DNA of 7,568 nucleotides, taken from NCBI GenBank assembly GCA_035439505.1, contig DAORKJ010000142.1, positions 1-7,568 of the forward strand, read 5' to 3'. Positions 1 through 5,653 of the stretch are shown in pieces. The notes under the pieces are model-generated. The model did no database searches. It had not been told where the DNA came from and worked only from the letters and a program-made list of their open reading frames with translations. The stretch comes from UBA7236 sp035439505 (GTDB lineage Bacteria > Bacteroidota > Bacteroidia > Chitinophagales > BACL12). Each line of letters opens with the position of its first letter. The stretch's first letter is position 1. Made by a program: the position numbers and the translations under genes.

Positions 1-8
1 AAAATTAA

Positions 9-848
9 TCACATTCGTTTTCTAAATACATCAACTGCCCGCAAAAATTTAGACAACTCATTATTAAATTCTTCCGGTTGTTCAATATTGGAAACATGAC
101 CGGCATCATCAATAATATGAAACGTAGATTCCTTGATAGATGCATGCAAAAACTCAGATTGTTCCAAAGGTGTCACTTCATCTTCTCTACCGCAAATAAT
201 TAATGTCGGAATGTTTATTTGAGCAAGCGTTGAGCAAGTTTCAGCACGCTCAGCAAGAGCTTTTAAGCCATTAATAATTGACTCTTCATTGTTTGCAAAA
301 ACAACATTTTGCAATTTTTTTACAACTTCCGTTTTGTTAGTAAGCGAATTTTCACAGAACACCTTTTTAATAAACGCTTCATTAAAATTGAGTGTTCCGT
401 TCAAAGATATTTCGTCAATAGCTTTATATCGATTCGATTTTACTTCAGCAGTGTCAGCAATACATTGCGTGTCGCATAGAATAATTGCCTCAAACCTATC
501 TGGAAATCTGGACTGGGCATTTAATGCAATAAAACCACCCATAGATAATCCACAAATTATTGCTTTGGAGATGTTCAACTGATTCATAAACAACATTAAA
601 TCCTCACTAAATAAATCTATTGACAAAGGCGCTGTTCCGGCGCTTGATTTGCCAAATCCACGAATGTCAATGGCAATAACTCGATTAGTTGTTGCAAAAA
701 AAGCAATCTGTTGAGCCCACATCGATTTGTCGAAAGGAAATCCATGTAAAAATATAATCGGAACATTGCCTTCTCCTGCATCATCGTAATAAAGATTTAC
801 ATTGTTAATATTGAGCATTAAATTTAAGCCTGTAGTAGAACTTTTCAT
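9..848 (-). CDS. alpha/beta-fold hydrolase (esterase/lactonase-like)
   Basis: Complete 279-residue alpha/beta hydrolase, a usual length for the single-domain family and probably cytoplasmic, as no signal peptide is visible. The oxyanion-hole motif HGFPFD is at residues 35-40. The nucleophile elbow GLSMGG gives Ser102, the acid is Asp223 in GREDEVTP, and the catalytic His251 lies in DDAGHVSNIEQPEEF, so the triad is intact and correctly ordered. A mobile cap region lies roughly between residues 130 and 200. The overall pattern resembles 3-oxoadipate enol-lactonase and carboxylesterase-type members, but these motifs do not fix the substrate and there is no pathway neighbour. The start at 848 has an AAGG three bases upstream, too close to be a good ribosome site. 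Met11 at 818 (MLNINNVNLYY) is an equally likely start because many relatives begin there. It is transcribed alone and ends at the window edge with its stop at 9-11. Confidence 0.9.
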   Translation of the reverse strand: MKSSTTGLNLMLNINNVNLYYDDAGEGNVPIIFLHGFPFDKSMWAQQIAFFATTNRVIAIDIRGFGKSSAGTAPLSIDLFSEDLMLFMNQLNISKAIICGLSMGGFIALNAQSRFPDRFEAIILCDTQCIADTAEVKSNRYKAIDEISLNGTLNFNEAFIKKVFCENSLTNKTEVVKKLQNVVFANNEESIINGLKALAERAETCSTLAQINIPTLIICGREDEVTPLEQSEFLHASIKESTFHIIDDAGHVSNIEQPEEFNNELSKFLRAVDVFRKRM

Positions 849-950
849 ACCTTGATAATTTTAGATAAATATTGTTATTCTATTGGCAATTAAAATATTG
901 GTAATTTATTTAGCTATTCGTAAATATGAGGACAATTAATCGTATAACAG

Positions 951-958
951 CAAACTTA
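951..958 (-). promoter_or_regulatory. possible -7 box of the alpha/beta hydrolase gene
   Basis: On the minus strand the octamer TAAGTTTG, followed by C, matches the Bacteroidota -7 consensus TAnnTTTG exactly. It lies about 100 bases before the hydrolase start codon. I find no TTG/TTTG -33 element at 17-23 bases upstream, so this is only a candidate. Confidence 0.3.
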
Positions 959-1365
959 CTTACAACTTGTTGACCCTCACTTATATAATTTTATATAAAA
1001 ATCACATAATTCCCACTTTTAAAGTATAAAAAAGGGAGTTATTAATTTGGCTTTAATTGGTTATGACCGGATGAAATACCGAAATTTTATTCCAGGTAAC
1101 TTGTAGTGACTAAAGTGCTTGTTTGTGCTTTAATATAGGCCTTAATTGAGTTGATCTAATTTGCAGGCAGCCCTAAATAGTGCTTAAGAGAATGGTAAGA
1201 ACCCAGTCTAAACTAAATTATATTTCAATAGCAATTTGTTCATTATGTTATTATGTTACTTATTTTCCATTCAATCCTAATATTAAACAATGATTTCTAG
1301 TATTTTTTAATTCCAAGGTAGAAGAATTTAAAATACAGTTGAAATATACGAAATGCCTAGTAGCC

Positions 1366-1406
1366 TGTCTTTATCCCAAATTAGATTAAAACTTTATTTA
1401 AAGACA
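1366..1406. repeat. 8-bp perfect inverted repeat, TGTCTTTA / TAAAGACA
   Basis: The arms TGTCTTTA (1366-1373) and TAAAGACA (1399-1406) are exact reverse complements 25 bases apart. Inside the right part, CTTTA-TT-TAAAG (1392-1403) forms a competing small palindrome. It lies about 130 bases downstream of the regulator's stop codon, so a role at the 3' end of that transcript is possible. There is no clear T-tract, and chance is not excluded in such AT-rich DNA. Confidence 0.3.
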
Positions 1407-1532
1407 AATTGTGAAATAACAGATAGTCATAGTGTAACTGGATGTTATAGTTCTCTGGAGTATTGATATAACACTAAGCTACTTTAATTTTAACTTTAAA
1501 TTGAATAAGCTTTTTAAAACCATTTTTATTAT

Positions 1533-2414
1533 TTACGCTATTATTAATTTGTAGCCAACTCCTCTGATATTTACAATTTTTAAATTTGTATTCGCTTCTA
1601 ATTTTTTTCGAAGTTTAGAAATAAATACATCTAAAGTTCTGCCAATATAGTCGCCATCATCACCCCAAACTGTCTTTAGAATTACCTCGCGCTCAATTGT
1701 TGTATTTGCATTTTTATTTAATAATTGTAATAGTTCAGACTCTTTTGCGCTGAACGATACTTTACCTTGCTGTGTCAATAAAACGGAATTGACAGGGTCA
1801 AATTTATATGCTCCTATCAAAATTGCATGTCCATTGGTTTTTATTATCTCTTCCTGTTTCCTACGCCGAAAAAGTGCTATCACTAAAACAGCGGCAATTA
1901 TAACTACTGCAATACCCGGAATCCAAAATTGAATTGATAAATATGGCTTCTTTATGTCGCTGGTTGTTGCAACATTGGTTTCTAAAATTGTTATGGCAAC
2001 CGAATAACAAGCCTTTTCCGGTTCTCTAAAGGCGCATGGTATCATTTCAGCAAGGGTTGAACGCCCGGCTTCATAGCTGTAAATTATTTCTTTTGTAGTA
2101 CATACTTCAACTTCAACAATATACCTGGAGGCAATATTAGTTGCTTTAATAACGCTATCAATGGTTTCAAATAGTTGTTTTGGCAGAAATTGAAATTCTG
2201 TGGCAAATTGAATAGTGTAAGTATTGGATTGTTTTATAACGGGTAAAACGCGTGAAGTAGAGTCTGACGCATCTAGCAGAAGTTCATGACCTATAATGCG
2301 CATGGCATTCAAAGTATGTTTATCACTATCATTTGTTTGAGCAACTAATGTTACAATTGAAGTAATGAGGCAAAAAATAAGGTAAACAAATTTAAACCTA
2401 GACGCTTTTAACAT
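1533..2414 (-). CDS. membrane-anchored one-component regulator, periplasmic sensor with C-terminal OmpR-type winged helix
   Basis: 293 residues with a clear order of parts. Residues 1-26 are a signal-peptide-like segment (basic start, hydrophobic core, LVAQ at the likely cleavage site). Residues about 27-162 are predicted periplasmic. Residues 163-182 are one transmembrane helix followed by the positive cluster RRRK (183-186), which places the C-terminus in the cytoplasm. Residues about 197-293 are a Trans_reg_C / OmpR-PhoB winged helix, with FSAKESELLQLL as the first helix, a recognition helix around GRTLDVFISKLRKKL (258-272), and the wing ending in IRGVGYKL. There is no receiver domain and no kinase next door, so sensing and DNA binding sit in one chain. 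The order is the reverse of ToxR/CadC, where the winged helix is N-terminal. The periplasmic part has three cysteines (C105, C127, C136). It is divergent from the S41 lipoprotein gene, and the shared promoter carries candidate operators. The ligand is unknown. Confidence 0.87.
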   Translation of the reverse strand: MLKASRFKFVYLIFCLITSIVTLVAQTNDSDKHTLNAMRIIGHELLLDASDSTSRVLPVIKQSNTYTIQFATEFQFLPKQLFETIDSVIKATNIASRYIVEVEVCTTKEIIYSYEAGRSTLAEMIPCAFREPEKACYSVAITILETNVATTSDIKKPYLSIQFWIPGIAVVIIAAVLVIALFRRRKQEEIIKTNGHAILIGAYKFDPVNSVLLTQQGKVSFSAKESELLQLLNKNANTTIEREVILKTVWGDDGDYIGRTLDVFISKLRKKLEANTNLKIVNIRGVGYKLIIA

Positions 2415-2418
2415 ATTG

Positions 2419-2426
2419 CAAATATA
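2419..2426 (-). promoter_or_regulatory. -7 box of the regulator gene, very close to its start codon
   Basis: On the minus strand TATATTTG followed by C is an exact TAnnTTTG match. It ends only four bases before the ATG at 2414. If used, transcription would begin at or next to the start codon, giving a leaderless or nearly leaderless mRNA. No TTG is present 17-23 bases upstream, so the -33 element is weak or replaced by an activator. Confidence 0.4.
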
Positions 2427-2443
2427 GCAGCAGCACCCTAATA

Positions 2444-2459
2444 CAGTGGGCTTTCACTG
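2444..2459. promoter_or_regulatory. inverted repeat in the divergent promoter, CAGTG-N6-CACTG
   Basis: The arms CAGTG (2444-2448) and CACTG (2455-2459) are exact reverse complements with a six-base spacer. They lie in the roughly 20-45 bp region upstream of the regulator's putative -7 box. It could be an operator for a dimeric regulator. Five-base arms are short, so chance is a real alternative. Confidence 0.3.
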
Positions 2460-2463
2460 CATT

Positions 2464-2493
2464 TTTACACTAATTTACATTAAGTTACCTTGA
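2464..2493. promoter_or_regulatory. three consecutive 10-bp direct repeats, candidate operator of the winged-helix regulator
   Basis: TTTACACTAA (2464-2473) and TTTACATTAA (2474-2483) match at nine of ten positions with no gap. GTTACCTTGA (2484-2493) follows and matches the second copy at seven of ten. A period of one helical turn suits head-to-tail binding of OmpR/PhoB-type winged helices, and the adjacent gene encodes such a domain. The block ends six bases before the candidate -33 TTG of the S41 lipoprotein gene, an activator-like position. It also lies upstream of the regulator's own -7 box. Binding itself is inferred. Confidence 0.5.
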
Positions 2494-2499
2494 AAAATA

Positions 2500-2528
2500 T
2501 TGTATTTTAAGGAAGGGTCTTACTTTCG
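2500..2528 (+). promoter_or_regulatory. candidate promoter of the S41 lipoprotein gene
   Basis: TTG (2500-2502) and TACTTTCG (2521-2528, one mismatch to TAnnTTTG) are separated by 18 bases, within the spacing used in Bacteroidota. Transcription would start around 2533, about 12 bases before the ATG at 2545. This would rule out the upstream TTG codon as a translation start. Confidence 0.35.
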
Positions 2529-2544
2529 TTCTAAATATAGCAGT

Positions 2545-4314
2545 ATGGAAAAATGGATAATTCAGATGTTTTTGCTTGTTGTGATAAATTTCATCACCTC
2601 ATGTGGTATAAACGCTGCTACCGGTGAACCAGAGGGGGCAATTAACTCAAAAATGAGCAGTGATGAAAAACTTTCTGTTGTACAAAGACTAAAAGAAAGT
2701 GCTCAATTATCTGTTGAAGAAAAGGTTAAACTTTACTATACACTAAAGAAAGATAGTGCACAATACTACAACTTCGGCAATGAAGATGAGCTCAACCTAT
2801 TTGGTTATGCTTATTTATGGGACAATAAAATTGAAGAGGCAATTATAATTTTCAAATTGGTGGTGGCTGAATTTCCTGCTTCCTCGAACGCATATGATAG
2901 TTTAGGTGAGGCCTACTTAAAAAACGGCAACCTGAAACAAGCAAAAAAGAATTATGAAAAATCGCTAGCCTTGAATCCTGATAATTTTAATGCTGAAGAT
3001 CAAATTGAGCTTATCTTGTTTCCCGACAAAGTCAAACTATCACCTACTGAAAAATTTAAACAAGTATTTTTGGCTGAAGCGTATAAACAAGACCTCGAGC
3101 AACTTGGTAATACATTGCTCAAAATTCATCCAAATGCATTAAAGTTTATCTCAAAAGAAAAATTTTGGCAAGCTATTGAATCCAAAAAAGAACTCATTAC
3201 CGATAGCACTACTTTTGGTGAATTTGCTTGGATGTGCAGTGAAATTATTGCCAATGTGCATTGTTCGCATACCAATATGGGTAGTTTTAATTTCGAAACA
3301 TCGTTACTAATGCCCGTTCAAAAATTTCCATTACAAACATATTGGGTAAATGACAAACTATACGTGGTTGATGCTATGAATAACGGCAAATCTATAAAGG
3401 TTAGAGATGAAATAATTAGCATTAATGGAGTTAATACATCCACTTTTATGTCTGATATTTATAAGCATATTGCCTCACAAGGATACATCAAAACAACTAA
3501 AAACCGTATGTTTAATATGTGGAGCTCAACGTTAATGGCCTACGCCTTTAATTTTCCTGAAACATATAGTGTAAAAGTGGCGAGTTCAAATAAAGAAATA
3601 TATTTACAGCCGGCAACTGCTGTAGAAGAACCCTATTTTGATGAATCGCTAACATATGCAAATAGTGTTTTAGACTTGGAATTAATGCCCGATAATTCTG
3701 CCGCTTACCTTACAATAGCTTCATTTAATTATTATAGATGGAACGACTTCGATGTGTTTAAAAATTTTGTTGATAGTAGTTTTCAGGTAATTAATAAAAA
3801 TAAGATAGATAACTTAATTATTGATTTACGATTTAATGGTGGCGGGTCGCAATCGGCCAGTATACATCTTTTGCGATATTTGCTTGATGAGCCTTTTACA
3901 TATTATTCAAATGCACAATTTGAAGGAAAACAAGGCAAAATTGAAGGGGAGGAATTAATTTATCCATTTGAAAACAGATTTAAAGGTAAAAGTTATTTCA
4001 TTATTGATGGACATGGGAATTCTACAACTGGACATTTTATGTCAATAGTGAAACATTTTGATGTAGGCACCATCGTGGGCGAAGAGTTAGGTTCCAATCA
4101 GTTTTGTTCTGCGGGTATGACTACCTGCCGACTGTCAAATACTAAACTTGTTTATTACGTGGCAAATAACACTCATGAATCATTGGCTATAACATTGCCT
4201 GATGAAACAGGAATATTACCTGATTATTATATTAACCAGAGTATTGATGAATATTTACAAAAAATTGACGTGGTGAGAGATTTTACGATTGAACTTGTAA
4301 AAAAGGCTAAATGA
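2545..4314 (+). CDS. TPR-containing S41-family peptidase, lipoprotein
   Basis: 589 residues from the ATG at 2545. An in-frame TTG at 2500 would add 15 residues, but they would sit in front of an otherwise normal lipoprotein signal, so ATG is preferred. Residues 1-19 form the signal with lipobox ITSC, giving a lipidated Cys20, so the protein is anchored in the envelope. Two TPR-like helical pairs occupy about residues 82-150. A PDZ-like segment containing VRDEIISINGV is near 286-296. The S41 core follows: HCSHTNM near residues 239-245 (candidate catalytic His242), DLRFNGGGS at 427-435, the nucleophile-type serine in NSTTGHF (Ser493), and GEE at 512-514. This is the Ser/His/Glu type related to tricorn and IRBP rather than the Ser/Lys type of CtpA. 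The substrate is unknown. It is divergent from the membrane regulator and is followed by the esterase-like gene after 144 bases. Confidence 0.87.
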   Translation: MEKWIIQMFLLVVINFITSCGINAATGEPEGAINSKMSSDEKLSVVQRLKESAQLSVEEKVKLYYTLKKDSAQYYNFGNEDELNLFGYAYLWDNKIEEAIIIFKLVVAEFPASSNAYDSLGEAYLKNGNLKQAKKNYEKSLALNPDNFNAEDQIELILFPDKVKLSPTEKFKQVFLAEAYKQDLEQLGNTLLKIHPNALKFISKEKFWQAIESKKELITDSTTFGEFAWMCSEIIANVHCSHTNMGSFNFETSLLMPVQKFPLQTYWVNDKLYVVDAMNNGKSIKVRDEIISINGVNTSTFMSDIYKHIASQGYIKTTKNRMFNMWSSTLMAYAFNFPETYSVKVASSNKEIYLQPATAVEEPYFDESLTYANSVLDLELMPDNSAAYLTIASFNYYRWNDFDVFKNFVDSSFQVINKNKIDNLIIDLRFNGGGSQSASIHLLRYLLDEPFTYYSNAQFEGKQGKIEGEELIYPFENRFKGKSYFIIDGHGNSTTGHFMSIVKHFDVGTIVGEELGSNQFCSAGMTTCRLSNTKLVYYVANNTHESLAITLPDETGILPDYYINQSIDEYLQKIDVVRDFTIELVKKAK

Positions 4315-4360
4315 GGCAACCTTTTACCCCTGATTCATGAAAAATCAATTTGTTATGTAA

Positions 4361-4376
4361 TTTGTATTTTTACAAA
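4361..4376 (+). promoter_or_regulatory. TTTGTA-N4-TACAAA palindrome after the S41 gene
   Basis: A perfect 6-bp inverted repeat with a TTTT centre, 47 bases after the S41 stop codon. A weaker stem, TGATT/AATCA, lies just before it (4331-4347). Both are AT-rich and lack a clean T-run, so they are poor terminators. The palindrome contains TTTACA, as do the repeats in the divergent promoter, and could be a binding site instead. Confidence 0.25.
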
Positions 4377-4405
4377 GTTTCACTTTAAATACTTTGTTGC
4401 TTCTA

Positions 4406-4433
4406 ATTGTAAAGAAATTAAGTGTTTTACAAT
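4406..4433. promoter_or_regulatory. 8-bp inverted repeat upstream of the esterase-like gene
   Basis: ATTGTAAA (4406-4413) and TTTACAAT (4426-4433) are exact reverse complements with a 12-base spacer, so the arms start 20 bases apart, two helical turns. The element ends 25 bases before the ATG at 4459. It could be a dimer operator or a 5'-leader hairpin. It shares the TTTACA core with the tandem repeats at 2464-2493. TTTACA alone is common in DNA this AT-rich. Confidence 0.4.
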
Positions 4434-4458
4434 AGAGGTTATTTCAAATTACAAATGC

Positions 4459-5604
4459 ATGCGTTTACTTTTTACATATTTATTCATCAGCATCTTAAGT
4501 AACACTGATACAATAGCACAAATACCTGCTACGTATGCCGATTTAATACCACTTTGTCACACCCTCGGCACTGAAAAAACACTAATCGGACTGGGAGAAT
4601 CAACACACGGCACCGCCGAGTTCACTAAAATTCGCTCTGAGATAGTAAAACAACTCGTTACAAATTATAATTACCGTGTTTTTATCTTGGAAGCTGAATT
4701 TGCAGCTTGTGAAAAAATGAATCATTATTTACATACCGGCGAAGGCAATTTGGATTCACTGATGTTGGATCTGCGACTTTTCCCTTGGGTCCATGAGGAT
4801 TTTAAAGTAATACTAGAATGGATGATGATGTATAATCAGCTGCATCCTGATGATGGCATCCGATTTTATGGAATGGATGCACAATATTCGAAACTATATG
4901 CTCAAAAAGACACTATCATAAAACATTACCCCAATGAAGGCAAACAATTGTTTGAAATCGTGGAAGGTAATATAAGTCCCAAACAAAAAATTAGTGACAT
5001 CAAACATTTATCCAACTCCCTTGCTTTGGCAAGTGATACTATTGATTTGAGGTTGCAATATTTTATCACCTGCCAACTCAATAAATTATCAGCTACAACG
5101 TTTAACACAGATGCATACCGCAATGAAAATATGGCGCAATTTGTAAAATGGATTTATAAAAACGGTGATGATACAACTAAATTGATTATCTGGGCACATA
5201 ACGGTCATCTCAAAAAACAAGGCGGCAAACCAATGGGACAATATTTGTCTGATGCTTATGGCGATAAATATGTTTGTGTAGGTCTTGACTTTAAAGAAGG
5301 GACATTTTTAGCGGTAGATTATGATGCAGTGGCTGATCGTAAATTGGTGAGTATGACCTTAAATCCAATTGAAAAAACGATTGCTCAGGAATTGGATTTT
5401 GGTGGGAAAACGATTGAACTAATTCGATGTGATACCTTAAAACGTAATGTTTACATAAACGCCATCGGTGCGATATATGTAAAGCAGCCAGAAAAAAAGG
5501 CAGCCTTTTATAATAAACTCCATCGTGACAAACAATTTGATTATTTAGTAATTACAAAAATGTCGACCCCAATTAGGTTGTTACCACAATATTTAAATAA
5601 TTAA
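4459..5604 (+). CDS. exported erythromycin-esterase-superfamily protein
   Basis: 381 residues with a Sec signal peptide (about residues 1-21, core LLFTYLFISIL, likely cleavage after IAQ), so the mature protein is periplasmic or secreted. The rest matches the erythromycin esterase family (PF05139). It has GESTHGT at 46-52 with the key His50 and Glu47, acidic residues Glu78/Glu80 in FILEAEF, YGMD at 137-140, and the conserved WAHNGH at 245-250 (His247, His250) before a lysine pair. Characterised macrolide-inactivating members (EreA/EreB) hydrolyse the macrolactone ring. However, the family is broad and most members have no known substrate, so a resistance label is not justified. Length is close to the family norm with the signal added. 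It is 144 bases after the S41 gene and 49 bases before the next gene, with which it probably shares a transcript. No ribosome-binding site is seen. Confidence 0.85.
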   Translation: MRLLFTYLFISILSNTDTIAQIPATYADLIPLCHTLGTEKTLIGLGESTHGTAEFTKIRSEIVKQLVTNYNYRVFILEAEFAACEKMNHYLHTGEGNLDSLMLDLRLFPWVHEDFKVILEWMMMYNQLHPDDGIRFYGMDAQYSKLYAQKDTIIKHYPNEGKQLFEIVEGNISPKQKISDIKHLSNSLALASDTIDLRLQYFITCQLNKLSATTFNTDAYRNENMAQFVKWIYKNGDDTTKLIIWAHNGHLKKQGGKPMGQYLSDAYGDKYVCVGLDFKEGTFLAVDYDAVADRKLVSMTLNPIEKTIAQELDFGGKTIELIRCDTLKRNVYINAIGAIYVKQPEKKAAFYNKLHRDKQFDYLVITKMSTPIRLLPQYLNN

Positions 5605-5653
5605 TTACTTAACACCCGAAGTTTTAATGTCTCCGTTAATTAAAAGATTTACA

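Larger units (their letters stand above)
849..1532. other. 684-bp intergenic stretch without a convincing gene
   Basis: This lies between the start of the minus-strand hydrolase and the end of the minus-strand regulator. It is very AT-rich with frequent stops in all frames; the longest ATG-initiated frames I followed were about 11-15 codons. It should hold the terminator of the regulator gene and the promoter of the hydrolase. Visible small structures are: two TTATATAA palindromes ten bases apart (981-988, 991-998); an imperfect stem near 1008-1040 with AATTCCC pairing to GGGAGTT; a tandem TTATGTTA duplication (1243-1258); and an 8-bp inverted repeat (1366-1406). None identifies a known RNA. 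A long spacer of this kind could hide a small RNA or a decayed gene, but nothing in the sequence proves either. Confidence 0.6.

Noticed and set aside
289..582. 97-codon plus-strand open frame
   Set aside because: It lies wholly inside the alpha/beta hydrolase on the other strand, which has an intact triad; the translation shows no domain.
1243..1258. Tandem TTATGTTA duplication
   Set aside because: Two copies of an AT-rich 8-mer in AT-rich intergenic DNA; no third copy and no link to a gene.
2509..2517. AAGGAAGGG as a ribosome-binding site for the S41 gene
   Set aside because: It is about 28 bases before the ATG at 2545, too far, and lies upstream of the predicted transcript start.
2545..4314. 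Calling the S41 protein a CtpA-type C-terminal processing protease
   Set aside because: The motif set (His, NGGGS, NST, GEE) fits the Ser/His/Glu subtype, and I see no Ser/Lys dyad pattern.
4358..4396. TAATTTG and TACTTTG as -7 boxes for the esterase-like gene
   Set aside because: Both have one base too few between TA and TTTG, and neither has a TTG at 17-23 bases upstream, so I did not list a promoter.
4926..5123. 65-codon minus-strand open frame
   Set aside because: It is antisense to the esterase-superfamily gene, with no promoter and no recognisable product.
4459..5604. Labelling the esterase-superfamily gene as a macrolide resistance gene (ere)
   Set aside because: Motifs show only superfamily membership; the signal peptide and neighbours do not support a resistance role.
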